NCBI GenBank assembly: GCA_900753715.1
Contig: CAAEAE010000017.1
Location: 1-8,398, forward strand
Direction: 5' to 3'
Source of the DNA: an uncultured Roseburia sp.
GTDB taxonomy: Bacteria; Bacillota_A; Clostridia; Lachnospirales; Lachnospiraceae
DNA length: 8,398 nt
The position numbers and the translations under genes are program-made. This document shows, one piece after another, positions 1 to 6,149 of this stretch (positions within the stretch are counted from its first letter, which is position 1; each line of letters starts with the position of its first letter). The notes beneath the pieces are model-generated. The model did not search any database and had not been told where the DNA came from. It worked only from the letters and a program-made list of their open reading frames with translations.

Positions 1-1
1 C

Positions 2-214
2 TTCCGCACCATGCTCCATACCCGGCCTATGAAATATGCTGCCAAACGGCGTATTCAGGTTGCCAAAGAGCTTCTTACCGGCACATCCATGACCATTGAG
101 CAGATTGCAGCAGAAACCGGATTCTGTACCGCAAGCTATTTCTGTAAAATGTTCAAGCGCTATGAAGGAATTACTGCCATCCAGTTTAAGCGGGACTTCA
201 TTTCAACGGTTTAA
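2..214 (+). CDS. AraC-family transcriptional regulator, C-terminal fragment (5' end outside window)
   Basis: The open frame runs in from the left edge, so the first ATG at 11 is internal and not the real start. About 70 residues are visible. They match the second half of an AraC/XylS DNA-binding domain: a KYAAKRRIQVAKELL helix, then the second helix-turn-helix with MTIEQIAAETGF, SYFCKMFKRYEGITAIQFKRDF and a TAA stop. The sensor or ligand-binding part would lie outside the window, so the signal cannot be named. The gene converges on the ABC permease with only 37 bp between their stops and no clear hairpin terminator. By family precedent it may control a nearby operon, possibly the ABC exporter, but the window cannot show that. 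Identification of the fold is firm; target and effector are unknown. Confidence 0.85.
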   Translation, partial: FRTMLHTRPMKYAAKRRIQVAKELLTGTSMTIEQIAAETGFCTASYFCKMFKRYEGITAIQFKRDFISTV

Positions 215-251
215 TGAAATTTTTTCGTTTGATTTTCACTCATTTTTTTAC

Positions 252-2228
252 TTATTCGTTTGGACATTTCAGAGTTTCTACCATATCCACCTTTTTTAAC
301 TTGCGCCCAGCCAGAGCCATGGCAATCCCATACGCAGCAAGCACAAAGAAAAAGCTTCCAAGCAATGTAGCTGGGCGCACCGGAAGACTCATCAGCCTGC
401 CGGAGGACTGTGCTGCCGAAAGGATCATTGAATAAGCCACGAGATACCCCAGAGGCACTCCGAGAATAAATCCAACCGGAACAAGAAAATGATTCACAGT
501 AAGCACAAAACGCCGCACTTCCCCTTTCCGATATCCCAGAACCTCCAGCATGGATATATTCCGGCTGCTTTCTCCTATGATAAAGCCGGACATCATGGTT
601 ACAATTAACAGGCAGATCAGCATTCCGAGAACCTTCAACAGCTTTAATACAATTCCTGCTGTTGCAGAAAGATTTCTTACCTGTTCCTCATAATCCTGAA
701 GAGAAGCATTTTTCTTTAGCAGTCCATTGGGGATCGTGAGTTTCTCTTTACCGATAATCGCGTTATATTCCTCTAACGGCCGGTTCAGAAGCTGTGCCAC
801 ATTTTCCTTGCTGGTCAATACCAGAGGCAGGATATCATTCTTCACAATACCGCTGATGGTAACCGTCGTTTCCTGCATTGTGACCGTATTATAAAAGCAG
901 AACGAATCGCCCTTTGCAACTCCATATTTGTTCGCCGCCGCGCTTGTCATATAATATTTCCCATATTCCAGCTCCGCTCCTTCGACCGTCTGCGTATTGA
1001 GGATTCCATTATCCGGCTCATATCCGATCATATTGAACCGGGAATTATCCTTTTTAGCACCAAAGCTGATGTCAAAAACGGCGGCTCCACCATAGGGATT
1101 CTCCGTCTGAAAGGACTGAAAACCATATTCATACTGCCCGCCCAGCATGGCATCCGGCACTTTTACCTTCAAAAGATGATCATACGCATCCTCAAAGGAA
1201 CCGCCCAGCACAATACAGAGCGTTGCAATCGCAATTCCAATGACAAAGGTCAGGCTCCGAAACCCGTTTATGGTTAAGGAACGGATACTGTAAATGACCG
1301 GCAGCTTTGCGTTGCTTCCATTGAAAATGCGGGACTTTTTCTGCTTCTGCACGCCGGTAAGAAGCGGGGTGATGTCCGACTGCAGTACCCGGTTCAGAAC
1401 CAGCCACGATACCATTCCATAAACAAGTACCGGTATGAAAAGGGCTGCCACCATCCAGTTCCACGGCATTTTTACCACATAAGTAATATGCTCTGCGTCC
1501 CCAAAATAAAAGCTGCAGAATGCCTTTGCAAATGGAATACTGAAAAGAATTCCCAGTACATCTCCTGCAAAAGCCGGAATCATGCCATAAACCATATAAT
1601 GACGGATCAGCTCCTTTTTCCGATAACCAAGCGCCATCAGCGTGCCGATCGTCTTTCCCTCCCGACGGACCGTCCGGGTCAGAACCATTGCAATCACGGC
1701 AATGACTACCACCATAATAATCGGCGCATACAATGTAAACTCCGCAACCAGATCATCCGCCTCGTTGTAGATCAGGCAGATTCTGGAATTGGCTTCCTTT
1801 TCCACATATTCCTGCGTTCCGTAATTCTGATAAAGCTCCACCCGGAAGGCACGCTCCTGTTCCGGATCTCTGTAGCGGACCGAATAAAACTCCATCGGTG
1901 TGCCAAGTTCTGCCATCGTCTCTTGCGTGATGATTCCGATTCCAAATCCGGACTTATTCGGTATAGTCTCCGAAAGGTCATAAAGCATAATGGCATAATC
2001 CGATTTCATGCCAAGTCCGCAGACCGCAAACTCTCGTCCGGCAAGTTTGAGTTTATCACCTACCGCAATGCTATTGGCTTTGGCATAGTTGTAGGTGAGC
2101 ACCAGTTCATCCTCGGACTCGATATCGCGTCCTTCCGATATGGTATAAAGATCCACGTTCTGCGTCTGTGTATGCAGCCGGAGCTTCGTATCATGGTATT
2201 CCAGATCCACATACTGCTGCTTTTCCAA
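252..2228 (-). pseudogene. FtsX-like ABC transporter permease, N-terminally truncated
   Basis: The open frame has 658 codons from a TTG at 2228. It is the membrane subunit of a MacB/FtsX-type exporter: an extracellular region (about residues 1-160), FtsX block 1 with membrane segments near 166-186, 212-236 and 257-279, a segment near 322-344, a second extracellular region, then FtsX block 2 near 529-552, 579-602 and 622-641. The typical cytoplasmic motifs LMALGYRKKEL and LEVLGYRKGEV follow the first helix of each block. Relatives begin with one more membrane helix and roughly 75-100 residues that are absent here. Recognisable sequence (LYKEKLREALEKQQY) continues upstream of the TTG to an in-frame TGA at 2258-2256. 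The start with a proper ribosome site (ATG 2259-2257, overlapping the ATPase stop as TGATG) is in another frame and ends after 22 codons at 2191. A deletion near 2250-2259 is the simplest explanation. Substrate unknown; relatives often export peptides or lipids. Confidence 0.7.
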
Positions 2229-2258
2229 CGCTTCTCGTAATTTTTCTTTGTAAAGTCA

Positions 2259-2955
2259 TCAGATTTCCAACTCCTTTACACATACTCTTTCATTGACACT
2301 GTTCTCAATGACCTTTCCATCATGGATACAGATCACCCGGTCTGCCATCCTTGCAATTCCTTCATTATGCGTAATAATCACAATGGTTGTGTGGTATTTC
2401 TCATGCACCTTTTCAAGGATTCCCAACACATCCCTTGCCGAAGATGAGTCCAATGCTCCGGTCGGCTCATCGCATAACAGAATGGCCGGATTCTTGATCA
2501 GTGCCCTTCCGATCACACAGCGTTGCTGCTGTCCTCCCGAAAGCTCTGCTGGAAAATGAAGCTCATGCTTCTTAAGTCCCAGATCCTGTAACAGTTCCTC
2601 GATGTCCAGCGGATTCTTCGAAATATCCTGTACCCCCCGGATGTTTTCCTTCACATTTAATTCTGCAATCAGATTATAGGATTGAAAGACCACTCCGATC
2701 TTTTCCCTGCGGTATTCCACAAGCTGCTTCCGGCTAAGTCCCGTAAGTTCAACACCATCGACTTCTATCGAACCGGAATCCAACTGATCCAGTCCTCCCA
2801 GCATATTAAGCAAAGTACTCTTTCCGGAACCCGACGGCCCCAGGATCACACAGATCTCTCCCCCCTTCGATTTCCAATCCGGCATGATTTAACGCATAAA
2901 TCCCGCTCTCTCCCTGTCCGTATTTTTTCACGGCATCCTTTACAATAATTGCCAT
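2259..2955 (-). pseudogene. ABC transporter ATP-binding protein, frameshifted near the N-terminus
   Basis: This is the ATPase of the LolD/MacB type that powers the FtsX-like permease. The proper start is ATG at 2955-2953, nine bases after GGAGG, giving MAIIVKDAVKKYGQG and ...NHAGLEIE, including the aromatic A-loop region. The frame then breaks at a run of six G (plus strand C 2860-2865). The rest continues in another frame, open from an ATG at 2885, as 208 codons. Removing one G gives E-I-E-G-G-E-I-C-V and restores the family sequence. In the 208-residue part are Walker A GPSGSGKST (16-24), Q-loop Q68, signature LSGGQ (115-119), Walker B ILLCDE (135-140) and switch His173. If translation started at 2885 the protein would keep all catalytic motifs but lose the first beta strands and A-loop. 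The stop overlaps the permease start as TGATG, as in a coupled operon. Confidence 0.8.
2271..2277 (-). promoter_or_regulatory. Ribosome binding site for the original permease start
   Basis: AAAGGAG on the minus strand sits 11 bases before ATG 2259-2257, inside the end of the ATPase gene. It shows where the permease was meant to start. That ATG is out of frame with the 658-codon frame, which is the main evidence that the permease lost its 5' part. Confidence 0.6.
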
Positions 2956-3019
2956 CGATCATCCCCTCCAATAAGTGATTATATCTGCCCAGGTGTTTGA
3001 TTCTGTTGCGATTGTTTTG

Positions 3020-3067
3020 GGTTAGTTTTTGCTAACCTTGTATTTTATTATAACTCTTTATAACTCT
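3020..3067 (-). promoter_or_regulatory. Candidate promoter and operators of the ABC operon
   Basis: On the minus strand a perfect -10 TATAAT lies at 3052-3047. No good -35 is found at 16-18 bases, so an activator may be needed. Two exact tandem copies of a 10-bp unit, AGAGTTATAA, occupy 3067-3048 and overlap the -10 and spacer. Just downstream, near the expected transcription start, is a perfect inverted repeat GGTTAG-N6-CTAACC (3020-3037). The direct repeat suits a dimeric regulator binding one helical turn apart, and the palindrome suits a repressor. The binding proteins are not identified. Confidence 0.4.
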
Positions 3068-3108
3068 ATGAAATGCAGATAACAATCCTTTTATTTAAAT
3101 CAACTATG

Positions 3109-3423
3109 CTATACCGCCTGCAATTCCAAAAACTTCTCAAAATACAGAAGTACTCTTCGATACATTCCATTTTCATACTTACACTCAAATTTCCGATCAC
3201 CAACTAACAATGCATCCACCGGAAGCTGAAAAAGTTCGCTCAGTGCATACAGATTGTCTATAGTAGGCAGACTTCTTCCATCAAACCAATGATAAATGCT
3301 CTGCGGTGTGTTCAACTCCAAGAACTTCTGAACTTCTTTCACCGTAAGTCCTTTCATCTTCATAATTCGCTTTATTTCCTGTCCTGTTCCTGCCATATCA
3401 ATTACAGGATATTTCCTCTTCAT
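3109..3423 (-). CDS. XRE-family helix-turn-helix regulator
   Basis: A 104-residue protein. Residues about 13-75 form an XRE/Cro-type helix-turn-helix: EIKRIMKMKGLTVKEVQKFLEL, then the recognition segment TPQSIYHWFDGRSLPTIDNLYALSELFQLPVDALL. The KxPVIDMAGTGQEIKR opening resembles a group of small XRE proteins common in gut Clostridia. The C-terminal 25 residues (YRRVLLYFEKFLEL) may be a dimerisation helix. The start is ATG at 3423, 11 bases after AAAAGGGG. It lies 25 bp after the HicB-like gene, so the two are probably co-transcribed. In ordinary HicAB loci the antitoxin carries its own DNA-binding domain; here this separate protein may supply it, which is inference. Its operator could be near the HicB promoter at 3735-3763. 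Confidence 0.8.
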   Translation of the reverse strand: MKRKYPVIDMAGTGQEIKRIMKMKGLTVKEVQKFLELNTPQSIYHWFDGRSLPTIDNLYALSELFQLPVDALLVGDRKFECKYENGMYRRVLLYFEKFLELQAV

Positions 3424-3448
3424 AACTGTGTATTCCCCTTTTCAATAA

Positions 3449-3682
3449 TCATCCCACATATGCAGAATCATCCGATTCATTAATCTTTATGCCCGCTTCA
3501 ATCGCTGCTTCAATCCATGTACGCTTTGCATCCTCTGCATTATGCATTGCTTCTTCTATCGTATCCCCCTCTGACAGACACCCTGGTAAATCTGAAAAAG
3601 ATACCACATATCCTCCCTCTTCTATGTCAGGGACTATTTCCATCTTATATGGAAACTTCATATAGTCATCAATTGTTCGCAT
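3449..3682 (-). CDS. HicB-like antitoxin-type domain protein, short form without C-terminal DNA-binding domain
   Basis: A 77-residue protein with the HicB/DUF1902 partial RNase H-like fold: FPYKMEIVPDIEEGGYVVSFSDLPGCLSEGDTIEEAMHNAEDAKRTWIEAAIEAGI. The GGYVVSFSDLPGC core and GDTIEEAMHNAEDA helix are diagnostic. Relatives I recall continue for about 50 residues after a YSGQFKLR segment into a ribbon-helix-helix. This one stops at SAYVG, exactly where that part should begin, and an XRE gene follows 25 bp later. No HicA toxin (small double-stranded RNA-binding domain) is visible on either side, so it is an orphan or a repurposed antitoxin. The start is ATG at 3682 after AGGAAGAGG. The protein may sense a partner protein rather than bind DNA itself. 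Family assignment is good; function is unproven. Confidence 0.8.
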   Translation of the reverse strand: MRTIDDYMKFPYKMEIVPDIEEGGYVVSFSDLPGCLSEGDTIEEAMHNAEDAKRTWIEAAIEAGIKINESDDSAYVG

Positions 3683-3734
3683 TGACCTCTTCCTCTTTGC
3701 GTGTATTTTCTGTCCTTTACATATACGTGAAAAA

Positions 3735-3763
3735 ATTTTATCATGTTCTTTTTACTCCATCAA
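3735..3763 (-). promoter_or_regulatory. Promoter of the HicB-like/XRE pair
   Basis: On the minus strand TTGATG (3763-3758) and TAAAAT (3740-3735) are separated by exactly 17 bases. The predicted transcript starts near 3728 and gives a leader of about 45 nt before the HicB-like ATG at 3682. It lies between the ligase stop at 3790 and the HicB-like gene, so the pair need not depend on read-through from the ligase. Confidence 0.55.
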
Positions 3764-3789
3764 TATATTTAGTAAAAACTGAGATCCAA

Positions 3790-4818
3790 TTATTCCTTTA
3801 ACAGATAATCATTATTTAATACCTTCACAGACAATGGGCCCTCAATAGTTTTCGAGTATACTGGTTCTATTGGTCGAATAACGATTCCCTCTTTATTCAT
3901 TCCGGAAACATATTTTCCCTTGGCTCTCTCAAGCAGATCCTCCACACTATCATATTGAAAGATTTCTTTTTCCTCTTCTATAGGAACCATCTTCAGTTTT
4001 AACTGCTCACAAAGTTCTCTCATTCTTACAAGGGATACCCTTCTGTGAGTTTTTAAATCAATTATGGTGAATACATACCATTCCGGTTTTATAAGTTTTA
4101 AACGATTCTTCTGAATACCAGCCCCGCAGAACTCACCTTGAATCGCGATGTCAGAAAAACCGATTTCCGCTATCCTTTCAGGAATTCTATTCTCATGCGC
4201 ATATTTCCACATAGCACACTTGTCATCATCTGCGTATTCATAATTTCTGCCACAGATTCCGAAATGACCATTCAGCCAATACATAGTTACACTGGTTCCA
4301 TCCATCTTTGTACTGATATAATATCCTCTTACTGCTTTGAATTCCTCTATCAGTTCCGGATAAGACTGAACCCGTAACTCATCCGTCTTTGAAATACACT
4401 CTGGGAAATCACCGATCACAGTACCGCTACTTGTTACTTTTTCTTCAATCTCCCATTTTCTGATTCTGAGCAAATCTGTAACATCATCACCAATCGCATA
4501 ATTTCCTGCCGGTAAAATGGATAAAGGTTGAACCAGCCCCTGTGAAATCTGCCCTCTAAATTTCATAGTTTTAAGCCGGAACCCATCTCCAAGAATCTCA
4601 CTTTTCTTATAGCTGGTTTCTCTCAAAAATTCAAACCGGCTACATATCGGGAGGAAAGAGTCAACCTCCATATATACACAATGATCTCCTATCTTAAACT
4701 GGCCTTTATCAGCAACACACTGCCACCCCAAAACATGCACACATTCTATTCTGTCTGCTCCCTCTATCGGAGTTATGCGGTGTACATATTGCACTGATGC
4801 AAGTTTTCTCTTCTCCAT
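3790..4818 (-). CDS. ATP-dependent RNA ligase, Rnl5/DraRnl type
   Basis: A 342-residue nucleotidyltransferase that should seal 3'-OH/5'-phosphate RNA ends through a ligase-AMP intermediate. All hallmark motifs are present. Motif I is K171-M-D-G, with Lys171 the AMP-accepting residue; R191-N-Y follows (motif Ia region). Motif III is around AIQGEFCG (225-232), the IIIa region is YVFTIID (248-254), motif IV is E310-G-I-V-I-R-P, and motif V is LSVKVLN with Lys332. Residues 1-125 form an N-terminal OB-like domain (ITPIEGADRIECVHVLGWQCVADKGQFKIGDHCVYMEVDSFLP), the arrangement of Deinococcus DRB0094 (DraRnl, Rnl5 family), and the length is typical. The start is ATG at 4818, eight bases after AGAGAGG in the right arm of an inverted repeat. 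It follows the metallophosphoesterase gene by 87 bp, filled by a repeated promoter element. The physiological RNA is unknown. Confidence 0.88.
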   Translation of the reverse strand: MEKRKLASVQYVHRITPIEGADRIECVHVLGWQCVADKGQFKIGDHCVYMEVDSFLPICSRFEFLRETSYKKSEILGDGFRLKTMKFRGQISQGLVQPLSILPAGNYAIGDDVTDLLRIRKWEIEEKVTSSGTVIGDFPECISKTDELRVQSYPELIEEFKAVRGYYISTKMDGTSVTMYWLNGHFGICGRNYEYADDDKCAMWKYAHENRIPERIAEIGFSDIAIQGEFCGAGIQKNRLKLIKPEWYVFTIIDLKTHRRVSLVRMRELCEQLKLKMVPIEEEKEIFQYDSVEDLLERAKGKYVSGMNKEGIVIRPIEPVYSKTIEGPLSVKVLNNDYLLKE

Positions 4819-4900
4819 AATAAAAACCTCTCTTAAAATAATCTCATTGAAATCATTTTAAAAGAGGTTTTATGCTTTGTCATTGTACTGCTAGTATAAT
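4816..4900 (-). repeat. Copy 1 of an approximately 87-bp promoter/leader element (before the RNA ligase)
   Basis: This block aligns without gaps to 6034-6118 (offset 1218 bp), with about 8 differences in 85 bases. Both copies lie in the leader of a gene of the same cluster and end with a start codon at the same place. The element holds a palindrome, a -35/-10 pair, a long inverted repeat, a ribosome site and ATG. Conservation is high, as expected from a recent duplication or strong selection. A short shared ATACTACT occurs just beyond the end of both copies after an indel, so the original unit may have been longer. Confidence 0.85.
4823..4871 (-). promoter_or_regulatory. Promoter overlapped by a 17-bp inverted repeat that contains the ligase ribosome site
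   Basis: On the minus strand ATGACA (4883-4878) and TAAAAT (4860-4855) are 17 bases apart, so transcription should begin near 4848. An inverted repeat has arms 4871-4855 and 4839-4823 (17 bp, one G-U type mismatch) around a 15-base loop. The 5' arm includes the -10 and the 3' arm includes the AGAGAGG ribosome site. Only RNA started upstream contains both arms and can fold; RNA from the local promoter starts in the loop and leaves the site free. The arrangement is seen in the sequence; the regulatory effect is inferred. Confidence 0.6.
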
Positions 4901-4905
4901 CCATA

Positions 4906-5442
4906 CTACTTTTCTTGAAAAACCGTATTGTTTCTTACAAGTTCAATCAATGAAGCTGGCGAATAGTTATTAATCATACAGCCTGCATTCAGCGCGCGTT
5001 CCTTCTTTTTCATAATATCATACGTTTCTTCCTTCTTATTATGAATATGTCCATAGACATGCCATGATTTACGAAAATAACCATTCCACTCAGCAATTGG
5101 ATAATGGCACAGACAAAGATGATTCTCTCCATCTTCAACCTCCATCATATCTTCAACTCTGTCAAAATAAGATAACGCCACTTGGTTTTTCAAAAGCTTG
5201 CCATCATGATTTCCAACAATTAAAATCTTATGACCTTTTAATCTTTTCAAATACCAGCTAGGTTCTTTTTCGCTTCGATGACAAAAATCTCCAAGTATAT
5301 ATACAATATCATCAGGCTGAACCCGTTTATTCCAACATTGCATAATAAAAGCATCCATTTCTTCCACATTCGAAAAAGGTCTGTGATCAAATTGTATTAC
5401 ATTCTTATGTTCAAAATGCAAATCACTTGTATATAAATTCAC
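4906..5442 (-). CDS. Calcineurin-like metallophosphoesterase
   Basis: A 178-residue, single-domain binuclear metal phosphoesterase. All family motifs are present: D7-L-H9 (TSDLHFEHKNVI), G51-D52 (ILGDFCHR), G77-N78-H79-D80, H113 (LCHYP) and G131-H-I-H134. It belongs to the small DLHFxHxNVIxFDxRPF group found in bacteria and phages. Substrate is unproven. Because an RNA ligase follows, removal of a 2',3'-cyclic or terminal phosphate from broken RNA is an attractive idea, by analogy with the phosphatase domain of Pnkp, but that is inference. The start is GTG at 5442; the four bases GTGA hold both this start and the TGA of the preceding gene, so translation is coupled. A GAGGAAGAG ribosome site lies about 10 bases upstream inside the previous gene. 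No signal peptide, so cytoplasmic. Confidence 0.85.
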   Translation of the reverse strand: MNLYTSDLHFEHKNVIQFDHRPFSNVEEMDAFIMQCWNKRVQPDDIVYILGDFCHRSEKEPSWYLKRLKGHKILIVGNHDGKLLKNQVALSYFDRVEDMMEVEDGENHLCLCHYPIAEWNGYFRKSWHVYGHIHNKKEETYDIMKKKERALNAGCMINNYSPASLIELVRNNTVFQEK

Positions 5443-6011
5443 CTTTTCTCTTCCTCACATTCATCACTATTCATTTGCATAACTGCTCTCATCAAAAAAA
5501 ATACACTTTGCATATAAAGATCATCATTGTCAAAGGAATCTACTATCCGGTCATAAACTGCATAAATTGCACTAATAAGACAAGGATTCGCAATAAGCAT
5601 CGCCCATGCTCCTCCTACACGTCTCACACGATCCAATTTAGATATTAGTTCTAATAATTGCTCTGTTTTGATACTATTCCATATGCCTAAAATCTGCATA
5701 ACATTATCACCATCAGTTTCATACCTGTCTTCTTGCTTTTCAATCCTTTTTAATTCATCACGATTGATTCCGCTATTATTAATATTTTTAAGTTCCTCAA
5801 GAATATCTACCGTCAGCTTAGCAGATTCTGCAACCTCATCCACAGACATTGCTGCGATAAACTTATTCCCCTGTAGCACAACTTCATATTTGAAATAGTT
5901 CTCAGAAATTTTTTCCTTACGAAATTGATCATTAACTGCTTTTATCAAAACTTCTTCAATCTCAGAATGCTCTTCCACCGTGATTGCCTCAAAAGATTTC
6001 AATACCTTCAT
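5439..6011 (-). CDS. Uncharacterised 190-residue protein, first gene of the phosphoesterase-ligase cluster
   Basis: I do not recognise the family. The protein is acidic in its first and last thirds and predicted mostly helical. Residues about 60-85 (DEVAESAKLTVDILEELKNI) and 93-125 are charged helices. Residues about 135-160 (GGAWAMLIANPCLISAIYAVYD) are hydrophobic but contain polar residues, more like a buried helix than a membrane span. The end is EEEKR. The chosen start, ATG 6011, has only a poor ribosome site (GGTGGAGA too close). A much better site and start lie at 6036 in another frame, from the repeated leader. If one A were lost from GAGAATG, translation from 6036 would read MKKRAVVE directly into MKVLKSF, giving about 198 residues. 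The stop overlaps the phosphoesterase start by four bases, which implies a shared role. It could be a substrate-binding or regulatory partner. Confidence 0.65.
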   Translation of the reverse strand: MKVLKSFEAITVEEHSEIEEVLIKAVNDQFRKEKISENYFKYEVVLQGNKFIAAMSVDEVAESAKLTVDILEELKNINNSGINRDELKRIEKQEDRYETDGDNVMQILGIWNSIKTEQLLELISKLDRVRRVGGAWAMLIANPCLISAIYAVYDRIVDSFDNDDLYMQSVFFLMRAVMQMNSDECEEEKR

Positions 6012-6036
6012 TCTCCACCACTGCCCTTTTCTTCAT
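5989..6036 (-). CDS. Possible 15-codon leader ORF (MKKRAVVENEGIEIF)
   Basis: The ATG at 6036 corresponds exactly to the RNA ligase ATG at 4818 in the other copy of the repeat, and it has AGAGAG nine bases upstream. The frame ends with TGA at 5989-5991, overlapping the first 23 bases of the 190-residue gene in another frame. Either it is a leader peptide that couples translation, or it is the true N-terminus of the 190-residue protein separated by a one-base change. Confidence 0.3.
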   Translation of the reverse strand: MKKRAVVENEGIEIF

Positions 6037-6118
6037 AATAAAAAACTCTCTTAAAATAATCTCACTGAAATCATTTTAAGAGAGGAATTATGCTTTGTCA
6101 TTGTACCGCTAGTACAAT
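6034..6118 (-). repeat. Copy 2 of the approximately 87-bp promoter/leader element (before the 190-residue gene)
   Basis: It aligns gap-free to 4816-4900. In this copy the inverted repeat arms are perfect over 12 bp (6084-6073 and 6057-6046), with the same 15-base loop. The promoter elements, the loop and the start codon position are all kept. The differences relative to copy 1 mainly fall in the outer stem and one loop base, and the inner stem stays paired in both copies. Confidence 0.85.
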
Positions 6119-6119
6119 G
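6046..6119 (-). promoter_or_regulatory. Promoter with upstream palindrome and ribosome-site inverted repeat
   Basis: On the minus strand ATGACA (6101-6096) and TAAAAT (6078-6073) are 17 bases apart; the expected start is near 6066, in the loop of the inverted repeat. A perfect 8-bp inverted repeat CATTGTAC-N5-GTACAATG (6099-6119) overlaps the upstream edge of the -35, a usual place for a repressor. In copy 1 the same palindrome is kept only 6 of 8 (4881-4901). The regulator is unknown. Confidence 0.55.
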
Positions 6120-6149
6120 GCTCTTGTAAATACTACTACGCTTTCCTTA

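Noticed and set aside
215..251. Bidirectional terminator between the AraC fragment and the permease
   Set aside because: The gap is T-rich but I could not find a stem longer than about 5 bp.
1488..2240. 250-codon plus-strand frame opposite the permease
   Set aside because: It is the complement of a well-supported membrane protein gene, with no recognisable domain and a biased composition typical of an antisense shadow.
4823..4871. Inverted repeat read as an intrinsic terminator of the metallophosphoesterase gene
   Set aside because: The right arm contains the ligase ribosome site and the short T stretch after it leads straight into the ligase ATG. A duplicate in copy 2 lies before another gene. 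A promoter/leader role fits better.
4816..6119. Two repeat copies considered as a CRISPR array or composite transposon
   Set aside because: There are only two copies, 1.2 kb apart, with two genes in between, no terminal inverted repeats around the unit and no transposase.
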